DNA of 64,000 nucleotides from Lepisosteus oculatus (taxonomy: Eukaryota; Chordata; Actinopteri; Semionotiformes; Lepisosteidae): the NCBI RefSeq assembly GCF_040954835.1, contig NC_090698.1, positions 4,462,501 through 4,526,500 of the forward strand. Reading direction: 5' to 3'. The notes under the pieces were generated by a model. That model searched no databases and was not told where the DNA came from. It saw only the letters and a program-made list of their open reading frames with translations. Of the stretch, positions 25,051-36,654 are shown in pieces; positions within the stretch are counted from its first letter, which is position 1; every line of letters begins with the position of its first letter. The position numbers and the translations under genes are program-made.

Positions 25051-26400
25051 AAGGATCACAGTTCTGGAGACTTTTCTCAGTCTTAGGTATGTTATTGATT
25101 TCTGGGCTTGATAAAGACCTGAGTGAAATATTAATTATTTCATCATTAATTATATTTCATACATAATCCTCTTAACTGTTCATTTTATACCCCATCACAT
25201 TATTATACCTTGATCTCCGTCTTTCTGACATTTCTTTTCTCTTGTGCTTGCAGTTCATTATGCACCTTCTTTCACTGCATCCTGGTTCTTAACCATTGTA
25301 CTAAATGCTTTCATTCTTTGCAGACTTTTCTGAAGTATTAAAGAATTTGGGCCACTGCTTGCTTTCGAGGCTCGTCTAGGCTTGGATTTGCTGCTCTTGG
25401 AATGAATCTGTTCTGGGCTTCAAGCAGAATAATTTAAACCGCTGCCAATCATTCCTTATTGACAGCATATCTATCCAGTCCTATTCTGCTTCTCTTTAGC
25501 TCTGTCTCACCTCCTCATACCTGCTTCCCTGAACCTAACCTAACCTTTGGTTAGACTCTGCCTGTACAGTGAAGTATACTTCAAAAATACCAAATCATGA
25601 TTACAGTTCCCTGATGATTTTCTCACCCCAGTTTTCCAGTTATCCACACTAGATCAAAACAGGCATTCACTCTAGTAAGAGCTCTGACAGCCCGAGCAAG
25701 AAAGGAGTCTTTAGTCATGCCTACCGAAACTACAGTATTTCAGTTTCAGCCACTGACACCCCTTGTGTTTATTCCCAGTCAGAGGTACTGTAAGAAGGAT
25801 AAAAATCTCCATGATGACCACTTCTCCCCTGACTCATCCCCCCCTGACATCAAATTCAGAAATCAAAATTTGACACTGGCACTCCAATCATTGTGCCTTG
25901 TGAATGCCAGGTTTGCAATTTAAAAACTACATACAGTAAACCCCTTTGTGCATATTTATTTTAAATGAAGTGTGTGGGTATGACATTTTTCCCTCTTTGA
26001 AAGGAAACAGAGCACAATAACAATCAGCATGTGTCGTCCCTAACAGGGCCTGGTTACTGCGAGGGCTGATGTGCTGAATCGAACCGAGACAGAGAGCACA
26101 TGCACACATGCACAGCAGCTGAGGGCAGCCCTGCACACACCACCCTCGCCCACACACACAACACAGCAGCAGCTGCCGAGGGATGAGTGATGGACTAGAG
26201 AGGACGCTCGCTTTAAGACACGGATGGTCAAAGCTACTAACGCACACGGAAGCACCAAAAAAAAACACACGCCGGTCCCGTCCCCAGATGTTAGCCTTAG
26301 AGGGATGACCTGATGACAGAATTCAGACTCCTCCAACTCTCTGCCAAACCTAACCCTGTAGACTAGAGTCAACAGTGAAACGCAAAACAGAGGATACATG
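25051..26400. other. intergenic
   Basis: Ordinary sequence; a CA-rich patch at 26090-26165. No gene or clear repeat. Confidence 0.5.
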
Positions 26401-26600
26401 TGGCACTTAAAACTGAGAGCAGCAGGCTTGTGAGAGTCTGAAACAAGCTACCCAGCCAGCTTTGAAGACAATACCCTGTCCTCCTTCAAGCAAAGGCTGG
26501 ATGACAGCTCAAGCAGCTACACGCTAACTAAAAGGACTCTAAAACTAAAAGGAATCATAAGGCCCTTCATCCTCTCCCGTGCTTTTGTTCTTGGACACAT
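26401..26600 (+). mobile_element. fragment of a dispersed fish repeat (probable non-LTR origin)
   Basis: GCACTTAAAACTGAGAGCAG, GAGTCTGAAACAAGCTACCC, CTTCAAGCAAAGGCTGGATG and TCATCCTCTCCCGTGCTTTT resemble a widespread fish repeat that ends in CTCCTCTCGTTTGTAA and TCTTATGTTCTTATG. Recognition is from memory and the copy is decayed. Confidence 0.4.
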
Positions 26601-26819
26601 CTAATCCCGGCAGGCCCCAACCCTAGAGGCATACAATGCACCTTTGCACAAGTCCGAACAAAGCAGTGCTGGAACGTGCAACACGTTCCGCACTTTATGG
26701 CCGGACAGAATAAGGAAAGCCCTCGTTACAAAAGCACTGCGAAAGGAAAATGCCACGACCGCTTGGAATCAAACGAGTTAAAATAACGCCGAGCTGGAAG
26801 GGAAGCCAACCCATTCACA

Positions 26820-27320
26820 TGGCCTGCATTAGCTGAGCATCCCAACAGGCATTTCCTCGCGGGCTCCAACTGTAACTGTGCACTAATGTGCTTGCCAGCA
26901 CTAATTCAAAGCCGACCCTCTTCGGTGCAGCACGCAGGCAGAAACATCTTGTACTGTCGCCAGAGACAGCATGGGAAATTCCTTTGCAGGAGTATGAGGG
27001 CTAGGACTATGGGTGTTGTTTGTGCTAACAAACTCAATTCGGAATGAATGTTATGCCACTGACTATGAGTCAGCTGACCAATTCGAAGTAAACAACATTT
27101 GAGATTAGTGTCGTGTGCACACACTTCCCCGCCATCAGCTTTGAGTAATGACTGTTCCCCGCTGTTATGACAAAGTAATAAACACGGACCATTTTCATTA
27201 TTTGCTGACCATCATTTTCCAACCACTGGTGGATGGTATTACTGCACTCATAACACTCAGAGGGACTTTGCAGGCATTCAAAACATTTGGCTTCCAGCAC
27301 TAGGTGCGGTTGTGACATCA
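26820..27320. promoter_or_regulatory. candidate enhancer with AP-1/E-box palindrome
   Basis: A unique block with balanced composition. TGAGTCA (AP-1) at 27066-27072 overlaps the 10-bp palindrome GTCAGCTGAC (27069-27078), which contains the E-box CAGCTG. Several TAAT and ATTCCAA-type motifs lie nearby. No ORF of interest. Confidence 0.3.
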
Positions 27321-28419
27321 AACTGTGAAAGAAATGAGATGTGATTGCTCAGTTGTACAGACTGGGAATTTGCACTTCACCTGTCGGTGTCCTTAAGTAT
27401 CTTTGCCTGTCTTTAAAGAATGTAAACCGAGAAAGATTTTCAGCAAAAAAGGGATATAATTGAATTATATAATGGAATAGTTTTCAAAGAAGTTTTACTA
27501 ATGTGTTTGTCTTCGTGTGTGATACATCACATACAGCAAGTCTCATGTTTTTTGTGAGGACTGAGGGAAGATTCAGACTAAGAGGTGTTCAATTATAATC
27601 CCACAATTGGAAGCTCACAAATTTTTACATAAGTCTCTTAAGTCATTAAAAATCAGCTAAACTAACCACATAATGCATTCATGTACTGAAATGAATCCCC
27701 ACTAATTCCATAGAAGAAAAAACAACCTTGTCAGTTTACTTCAATTAATTGACTCAAGATTTAGATTGTTTTAATTCCATTTATCGTGTTCAAAAACTAC
27801 TCAATTGATCCTGAAACACGCCAGAGCCACCTGTATCAGGAGGTGTTAAACATAGTTTTGTATTTTCCTGCATGCAAGGCTTAAATTAAGACCCACTAAA
27901 CTCTTGTAAACCAGCATCAAAGCACACTAGCATCTGCAGCAAAGAAAAAAGAAATCTGGAATTTAAAAACAAAACTGCAACAACATTTAACTTCCATGGA
28001 ACAAAACGTAATATACAAGAATCGGAAACTGATACATGAAGACTTTTCTAATAGTAGAATGATGCCCTCCCCTGATCCTCTGCTGCAATCCAACAACGGA
28101 TGATGAGTCCCTGAGGAAAAAGGTTCTTGTGTTGCAGTTACCCAGTGTTGACTACAAGAAGGAGGAATTTATTTATACACTGTCCCTAACCCAGGAGGTC
28201 TTTTAAGTCTGTGCCCATTTACCGAGGCGGTAATGTCCCACAAAAAATCACGCCCCGAGTGTCTTTATGATGGGGTTTGGTCAGCACACACAGAGGCCCA
28301 TGCCGGGGCTGTGACAGACAACTTCCAGGAAACAGGAAAGCTTATGAAAAAAGAAAAGAGAAAAAAAAGCCCAAGAAACAATTATGAGAAGGGCCTATTT
28401 GCACAAGAGCACAAGTCAG

Positions 28420-28640
28420 TGAATGAGGGCTCCCAGCCCAGGCGCATTCCACTGAGACGCTGTCATTCTCTTACTGGAAGGGGCGGAGGATGGGCCCCAG
28501 CAGCAACAGCGCAGGCGACTCAGCGCTGCTCTTCTGGAGGGGGCGGGGGCAGGACAAAGGAGGGGGGGGGTTCGCATGCTAATGGAGAGCAGGTGGAGAA
28601 TTTCACGGACACAATGACTCAGACAGCCTAAATCCAGCTC
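28420..28640. promoter_or_regulatory. candidate GC-rich regulatory block
   Basis: A GC-rich unique block with GGGGCGG near 28481, GGGGGCGGGGGC near 28537, GCATGCTAATGG near 28574 and a TGACTCA AP-1 site at 28615-28621. It is followed by an AAG microsatellite. It resembles a promoter or enhancer, but I see no transcript that it would serve. Confidence 0.25.
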
Positions 28641-28656
28641 CAGAGGCCGAGAACAA

Positions 28657-28681
28657 CAACAAGAAGAAGAAGAAGAAGAAA
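28657..28681. repeat. (AAG)n microsatellite
   Basis: A short run of AAG units (about 8) next to a C/A-rich stretch. Likely length-variable. Confidence 0.8.
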
Positions 28682-29194
28682 AAAGAACAAACACTGCAGC
28701 CTTGTCACCCAGAGCAGAGAGAGAGGGCTAGAAACTCTGCAAACCCTGGAGCTCTGGGGGGAGGGGGGGGGGGGAGTTGTACTTTTAAGGGCTTTTTCTC
28801 CAATATCAATAAGTTCAATGCTGGGACCTTCCAAGCAGCTCAAACTGCAAAGGCTATAAATGATCCAAGAGTTGAAAGTTCAAGGCTGGGGCATTTCACT
28901 AGCCGACTGTGACTGAGACCGTGACTGGCGTTCCCTAAGGACTGTGGTGGGAAAGGTGGGATCATTTGTCAAGGGCTCTCTCAGGCTTCAGGGACACAGC
29001 AGTTGCCTCCCAGGGTTTTGTTGGAACTGGGGGCGTCAATTCAGAACTTAACAATAAATTCATTATTAACGATTGATAGCAAAATAGTACCCAGTCGCCG
29101 CCCTACAGGAGGACACAGTCAGGCCAGAAATATGTCTTGGAAGATGCCTGCCATCATATGGCAAAATAATAATTCATCAGTAATAATGACTGAT

Positions 29195-29520
29195 CTCATC
29201 TGCACTGTGCCTTTAATCCCAAGGATGCCAAATCACTTCACATAGAGGGGTGGACCCACTTCGCTCTCCACTGAACTGAAGCCAAGAGCCCAGAGAGGAA
29301 TCTAGCCAAGGCAATGTGGTTAACACCTCTGCTCTTATGAAATGGACCTTTAATGACAAAGGAGTCCTTAGCATCTCATCCAGAGGACGGCACCTCCGAC
29401 AGAACAGTGACCCTGGTGACCATACTGACGTATCTGGTTGGGATCATTTTGATCCAGGGGGAAGACCAACACCAACACTCATAGATACAGGAAAACCAAG
29501 CCCATCTCAGGACTAACGAG
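29195..29520 (-). mobile_element. old, diverged copy of the 5S-derived SINE family
   Basis: Reading the - strand, ACCCTGGTGACC, CATCCAGAGGACGGCACC (as seen on +) and CCAAATCACTTCACATAG align in order with the complement of the body and 3' end of the 11.7-kb copy (ATCCGAAGGACGGC, AAAGCGCTTTACA). Divergence is much higher than for the other copies, so it is an older insertion or a sister subfamily. Confidence 0.6.
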
Positions 29521-31870
29521 GCCAAGCCTTGTGCAGCTTCTGAGAATAAGGTGGCAACACTGCTGTTCAAAGACATTGTCTGCTAAAATATGATTGCTTC
29601 TTCATCATAAGACTTCTTATGATGCTTATGATGCAATTAATGCATCATTAACATGAAAACATTAGTCTGTCAGTCCTCAGTGGACCTCCTTTCAATTTCT
29701 ATTCGTGATTTTCTGTATTAATTAATTAATGACATAAGGAATGGTGAATATTGGAAACAAAGTGTCCAGCCATGTATCGCTAAATTCCGCTGGAAAAGAA
29801 ATTCCTCTTGAAGAAACGTCTGGCTGTGATCCTTGAATATATACATCTCTAGGGCTAAAACAAGCAGGACAGGACCGATTTTAGCCTCTTCCATAAAACC
29901 TTTCCTGTGTTCTTAAGTTGCTACCTCTCCAGAAATGGACTGTAAAAAATGCAAGACACCTGGCCAGAACTAAATGCTGCTTCAACTGTCTATTTTAGCA
30001 CGAAACATTCCAGCTACCCATTTAGGGCAAGCTGTGTGACTGAATTGAAAATGGGCATGTCCCACTTGAATTAAAAATATTTCGATTTTGGACAACCATT
30101 CTTTTGAGGCTTTAAAGCACTTGGGTTTTGCATCATCTATGAGGTTAAAGGAGGAGCTTACAGTACTGGGCTCAGATTCCACCACAGTGAAACCACTCTA
30201 TGGCCCTGCCCAGGAAGATGTAGTAGAGTCTGAGTGCTGCATAGGTGCACCAGAGGTCAGTGCCACATGCCGCACACAGCACAGAGTCACAGCCAACCTT
30301 TCCTGTTGTTATGTCGGCCAAAATTGGTGTGAAAGTGCAAAACCCTGGGGGGGGGGCGAGGGGGAGAGAGCTTGGAGTGTATTGTCTTTATTTTTCTGAG
30401 ATATGCAATTTCAAGAAGGGCTTGTACTCTCCTCTTCCATCTGTCAAGATCCAGGGAATAAACACTCACTGAGGAATCTGGGGATGTGGGATCCCAAGCC
30501 AATGCAATGATGTTGAAAAGACAACCTAATAACATGCCTAAATTTATTCTCATATACGAGGAGAAGGAAGCAACATTTTAAAAAAAAGTGGTTAGAAAGC
30601 TGTCTGATGTTGTGCATTAGTTTGGTTATTTTTTTTATTTTGAAATAGTCAGAGAAAACCAAAATGAAAGGAAGCATTCTAGGGGGAGGTAGGTGAAGGT
30701 AGCATAGTGTTTATATTAAAATCACCTGGGTGGTTAGACTGATGCTGTCTGGTGAAATGTTTTTGAAAGGATCAGGGACTTAAATAGGAAGTCAGTCGAT
30801 TCTTGATTGAATCCCCAGTCTGACACTCGTAAGCAGAGTTAGACCTTAGCTGATCTTCTCTGTGCTGAGTGAACAGCTTGCACTGGAATACCATAGTGAA
30901 ACCAGAGAAAACACCAGTACAGCACACCACAATCATGATAATAACTGATACCTATTATAGGAAATCACATATGTGAGTTGACATAAGAAAACCTACGGGA
31001 TTAACACAATTCTGGAGTCCGTAATGGAGAAATTTGTTTGCTGGATTTCAAGCTCTTTTCTTTCAACCTAGCACAGAGTGGCCAGAGTGCTCGAGTTGAG
31101 CATCAACAACTTCCTCTTACAACGGCACATAAAAACCACCGAATGTCTACAAACCCTAGACCACCAGGCAAATCTGTAGGTGTTGTCCCATGAGAGGCAC
31201 AGAGGCCCGCCACATACAGAACACAATTTACACCCTGTTTTCTAAGTCGTGGAATATAAAAAAAAGTGCAGACATCTTAACGTCTTAAAAAGCATATTTT
31301 TTAAATAAGGTCACTAGGAAAATAATAATTGAATAACTCAGTACTGTAAGACAAATTGAATTGAATCATTAAAAAACGATTGAACCACAAGAACTTTCTT
31401 GTATGTTTGTTAATGAGCCACAATGTCAAGAAACATTACTTTAATCCAAGTAACAAGACACATGTATAATATAAAGGGGTTTTGAATGCAACCATTAGAA
31501 TATAGCGCACTTGCCAATTAAAAAAATAACACTAAGGATGGTTTTATCTGCTTTGCCATTTAGCCTCAGGAAAGCAAGACTAAAGTTTTTTTAAAAGGCT
31601 TTCCCCTTTTTTCGAGATGCACCACTGCCAGCCAGGAGAACCCCAAATTATAATGAAATCCCATTGGTCAGAGCTGAGATTCACAGCGCACAGACACCAG
31701 CTTCCAGCCTCATTATTTTCCCCTCTGGACCCATCGTGCACACTCTCAGAGCATGAAGAATATTGCAAAAGTCTGTTCCAACGCACATTCAATACATATA
31801 GAGATTTGTGTTTATTGCTGATCAGTATCTTTAGTTTTGCTGGTTTCTTTGGTGAAACCAGATACAAATG
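29521..31870. other. intergenic
   Basis: AT-rich, with TTAATTAATTAATG near 29718 and a G-rich run at 30348-30364. No gene recognised. Confidence 0.5.
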
Positions 31871-32195
31871 GTCCATCCATTCTCCCTCTGCTTTATCCAA
31901 TACAGGGTCGCAGAGGAGCTAGAACCTATCCCAGCAAGGCACAGGCACCAGGCAAGACAAGTGCATTGGACAAGACACCGGCCCATCGCAGAGTACACAC
32001 AAACACAGACAGGCACACACTCACACCAGGGCCTGTCTCCCAGAAGCCAATTAACCTACCAGCAGGTCTTGGGGAGGAAACAGGAGCACCCAGAAGAAAC
32101 CACAGCGAACTCGGAGAGAACATGCACTCAGATAGCACCTCAGTAGCTGAACCCAGGGCTACAGCACTGCTAACCACTGCGCCACTCTGCCGCCA
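31871..32195 (+). mobile_element. L2-like LINE 3' tail, long copy
   Basis: It runs from CCATCCATTCTCCCTCTGCT through AGGGTCGCAGAGGAGCTAG, ACCGGCCCATCGCAG, CCAGAAGCCAATTAACCTAC and GGAGAGAACATGC to CCACTGCGCCACTCTGCCGC. It is the most complete tail copy in the window. Confidence 0.8.
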
Positions 32196-35100
32196 AACAC
32201 ACACAAATCACCTAGCAGCCATTTCCATTAGGAGTGAAAGCACACAGTGGAAAGACTGGGAGACAGGAAACAGGCCAGGCGTGTGCCCGCAAGCACTCCG
32301 AAATTCAAAAGCCAATTCTGAGAAGCCGCCTTCCATCGGCGTGGATTTCAGCCACTGAAAGAGGAAGCAGAACTGCGGTCTCTCCAAAGAGGGGGATTCC
32401 AGCTGCAGATTTTTTTGGACAGTGTGTGGCATGTCACAACAATGGTGCGCGAGCAGAGACAACAAGAGGCGCACATTACAAAGACCTGCATGCCCACTTT
32501 CTGTGCATGTTCCCCAACACGTCTGAATGCTTTTTCATTAAAATAGGACCTGGCTTAGACACCAGGACCTCCGCACGTCTTCAGGCTTTTCATTTTAAGA
32601 TTATTTTAGCCGAACAAGTGTGGAATTTACAAACACACACACAGTATGTCATTAGCAAGCAAAGCAGAAGTGAAAGATATCTATACGTTCCACACTGACA
32701 AACTCGTGAACTAGCACACAAGGGCCTTTGGAACAATTGTTTCTCAGAGCAACAAGTCGTACAGCAGGTTTCAAGGGGGATCTGGTGTAGGGAGGGAGGC
32801 CGTGCTGCCTGGGAAACTGCTCCGATCCGAAACAGGCATGGCGCCGTGCCTGGAGAGGCTCCTGGTTTGCACAGGCCCAGGAGTCGAGTCTCCAGCCTGA
32901 TGGCACACATTTGGCCAGGGGGACAAAAGTGACCCCCAGGGGTCTCTTCCCTTTCCCCTCCAGCTTCTGCCAGCCCCCTCCAGACTTGTTTACTGGCCAG
33001 GCCTGGTGTGTTTATTTGAGCCAGACGCGTTTCCAGCATGGCATATGGGAGGCTACAACAAAGGCTCTCTTGTGAGGATCAACAAAGAGGGCAGGACTGC
33101 GCACATGGGTGGAGTCTCCTACCCCACTGTGATGCAGGACTGATAAACAGCAACTGGCAGATCAGTCAGGCACCAAAAGGAGACTTCCTAGCTCTCTTGT
33201 CAATGTCTGCAATGTCCTTTACCCCACACACCCAGTCCAAAGGGTACCTCTGCATTTGCCCCCTGTACACTGCAACATCCTGTTTTTGCTCCCCTTTCTG
33301 GCAGCAACAGCATCAGAACCAAAGTCTGAAGCAGCGACCTGAAGAAAAGACAACACAGAGGACCGAAGACGAAGGAGTTACAGGCTTGTCTTTTTGCCTG
33401 CATGTGCATTTTTGAAACTTTGCGCTTGTGAAACTCAGAAACGTTTTGAAAGGTCTTAGCTGTTGGGCGTGGAAGCACTTTTTGGTGTGGACACCCATTT
33501 GAAATCAGGCAACGGTGAAAAGCATCTCTTTTCTTTCAGGAGTCGTTCGGCGCCCGGACAGGCCTGTTTCAGGCTGCAGTCAAAGCTGCTCCAAAAATCA
33601 CAGATAAAAAGGTGTATGAAGGAGAAACATGCAACAGCCGAGTGAAATGAGTTAAAAACAGTTTTGAAAAGTGAAAATATTCACAGAACACATTCACACA
33701 TTTTAATCTTGTTAAGAGTGACGGAAAGCCAGAATGTTATAAGCGCTGGGGCGCAGTGACACACATAAAGAGACATAAAAGCTGTTCCCTTTTTTAAGAT
33801 CTGATTGCAAAATAAAAAAACGTCTATATAGTTTAGATACATAACAGCATATCTTGGCAATGTAGATTCTAGAGATAACATTGCAGTTAAGCATATGTGA
33901 ATCAGGCTCTTTGTGTACGTGTGTGGGCATGTTTTACTGTCAATGATGGGTCATAATTTGAGAAAACGTCCCTGCAAACACAGCAGCTCCTGAAAGGTAA
34001 TGTGGGGATGTCCCACACTGTAAATGACTTTTTTATAAACCAAATAGCATTTCCTATTTGAAATCTGAAAGTGCAAAAATATTTGCTTTGGGTCTATATT
34101 TAACCCATGAAGAGGTTTATTTGAATGGCAAATATAAATAGAAGATCCCGTATCAAACAGCCACATAAATAGAAATGCAAATGAATACAAAAACAAAAAA
34201 GAGTGTTGTTCGGTATTCTTTTGACGTAAACAAGGTTGTGCCTGTGAATTTAACCAGTGCAATTATCAGGCAGGTGTGTAGCAAAAAAAAAAAAGGTCTG
34301 GCCAAAAAGTCTCAGGTCTAAGTCACACAAATTACGATTAAGGGTTCTTGAAGAGTGATTTTTGGCACTCAGGTCAAAGCAGAAAAAGGAGAAAAATTTC
34401 TTCTCTTTTTCCCCCAAGCAAGCATGAATAAAAACCGCGTCTCCGAGCGGACTAGGAAAAAGGCTGGAAAAGCCTGGAGAAGCAGCGGCTGAGGTCGCAG
34501 CACCAAGGCCTGCATCTAGCTTTCTCCAGGGCTCGTCCTGGGACCGGCCTGGCAGCCCAGGGGCGGCACGCGAGGGGGAAAAAAAAAACACGACAACGGT
34601 CAGAGATAGCCAGCCGTTATCGTAAGAATTATATAAGTGGCAGAGAAAAAAAAAACGAACAGTTGCGAAGTCATTCCTTCCTGGCTTTCAAACATAAAAA
34701 AAACCTCCTGATGCTTGTGGTCAGATAAGCTGGCGTGCAGGGGCTTATTGAAGCACTGAAATGCTGGCGGGGACAGGTAGTCGGTGTATATATGAAACCA
34801 CTCTGAAAGTTTTGAAACATAAAAATATGCTGTCAATCGTTTGGCCACCACACAAGAGCCGTTAGAAAACCATAAAACACTGGCGTTATTTAACAGCCAG
34901 CGCTGCCACACTGTATTTTAATGTCACCGAGAGGGCGCCTGCGATTCCACAGAAACCGTTAATTATGACAATAAATTACCTGAAGCAGGGTGGAGGGCCA
35001 GGTTCCTGCAAGCCTGTGGCCTCGGCTGCCTCAGCCCGTGCTTTCACACCAGAGTTAGGTGCCGGATCTCCCACCTGCAAGGAGCACAGCAGTTTCGCCT

Positions 35101-36480
35101 CGGGGCTGGTGGGGCTGTCAGATGACAGGGGCTCTGTCTGGTAACTGCCTCTGAACTGCAGGGCCTGACGAGGTGAAAGGCTAACGTGGGTCTCTGAGGG
35201 GCTATCCCGCTGCCTGGTTTAAACATTAATGGACCCACTATGGTTCCATGCGAAGGAATTCATTACCGCAACGGAATGGCACTCTGCTGGGATTCCAGCA
35301 TTCAACAGGCAAACGGGGGCTTGCTGCACCCATCTGCATTGTGCTTATTGTGGCTCCCCAGAGAACAGCTCAGACCAACGGGACCTTTGCATACTTCTCC
35401 ACTGACAGTGTCATGCATAACTTAAAGCATGCTGGCTAAAGAGGGCCTGTGAACGCGTCCAATTTCTGCACACGAATCTACGGACTTCTCCGGCGCTTTC
35501 AAAACTGGCCAGAGCCAAAAAGAAGAGACCAAAAATAGTAAAGGTAAAATCATAACCTGAGGTTTAAACGACACAGTTTTGCAAAGTCTATTTAAAAAAA
35601 AAAACAGTGCTTTCTGCTGCTGAAGGTCCAACTTCCAACTGCAGGAAAGGCGATCCTGTTGGAGAAATAAATATTTTTTTGTGGCAATCAAGAGACCAGA
35701 AAGAAATACTGGAGCAAAATACTTTTTTCTTCTTTGAACCCCAATAATTCAAATTTTGGAACTGTTTGGCTCAGCGTTACCGCAATGTTCTGTATAAAGG
35801 AAACCCACCAGAGTTCAGCACTGAGCTCACAGCATCGTCAGGACTGAACTCCTGAAGCGGCTGTTATTGTTACTAACTCTTCCGCATCAGCGAATAACTT
35901 CCTTCCAGACTTCTCAGCTCTCATTTGCAAATAAAACCCAGCATGCACTGGCTATTCCCGGGGTTTTGTTCCTAAAAACAATGGATTCTCTCACTGTTGT
36001 GTAAATAGTCCTTAATCCAGTTTACTGACACTCCTTCGGGCAAATATTAAGTTAGGTCTCACTTGCTTTTTCTTTGTACCAAAAAATGACCTTAATTAAA
36101 CATCCCCCTGTCTAGTGGTAACAAGGAAACAAGTCTTGTCTTGGGGATAAGTAGTGGTTGTTTGTGTTTGAGGGTGTTTGTGTTCCTCTACCTAGGTTAT
36201 AGCAGAACTGGAGCTGCAGTTTGCTTTCCTGTTGCTGATAACAAGCCATTGTGATTTAAGGAGATAGTGATTCTGAGGTCCACAGTGGGCAGTTTAAATA
36301 TTTGAGAATACTTGGACAACCTATCTGGGACATCTTTTTTGATGCTCTTAAGCTTAAATGTCTGTGTTATCAACAGGCTCTACTTGCCTACAGTGCAGAG
36401 AGCATTAGACCCATTAAAAAAACAAAGTACAGGAACCCATATGCTTTTAAAAGTTCTTAACTTAATTAATTCTTATTCAT
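32196..36480. other. intergenic
   Basis: Unique GC-richer blocks at about 32700-33030, 34400-34580 and 34920-35230 (CCGTTAATTATGACAATAAA near 34957). A weak hairpin AGTTCAG...CTGAACT lies at about 35813-35849. Open frames here have no recognisable domains. Confidence 0.5.
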
Positions 36481-36580
36481 TCAGGTGGATGCTGCACACT
36501 GGTGGTGGTGAAGGGGATCCCCATTACCTGTAAATTGCTTTGAGTGGAGTGTCCAGAAAAGCGCTATATAAGTGTAAGCA

Positions 36581-36653
<73 letters not shown>
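36481..36653 (+). mobile_element. 3' end of a 5S-derived SINE with a long (TTA)n tail
   Basis: Only the last ~100 bp of the SINE body (GTGGTGAAGGGGATCCCC through GCGCTATATAAGTGTAAGC) is present, followed by about 24 uninterrupted ATT units (36581-36653). Severe 5' truncation is typical of LINE-driven retroposition. The tail is a probable polymorphic microsatellite. Confidence 0.85.

Positions 36654-36654
<1 letters not shown>

Noticed and set aside
31837-32358. 173-codon open frame
   Set aside because: It runs through an L2-like tail; the protein is the translation of the repeat.
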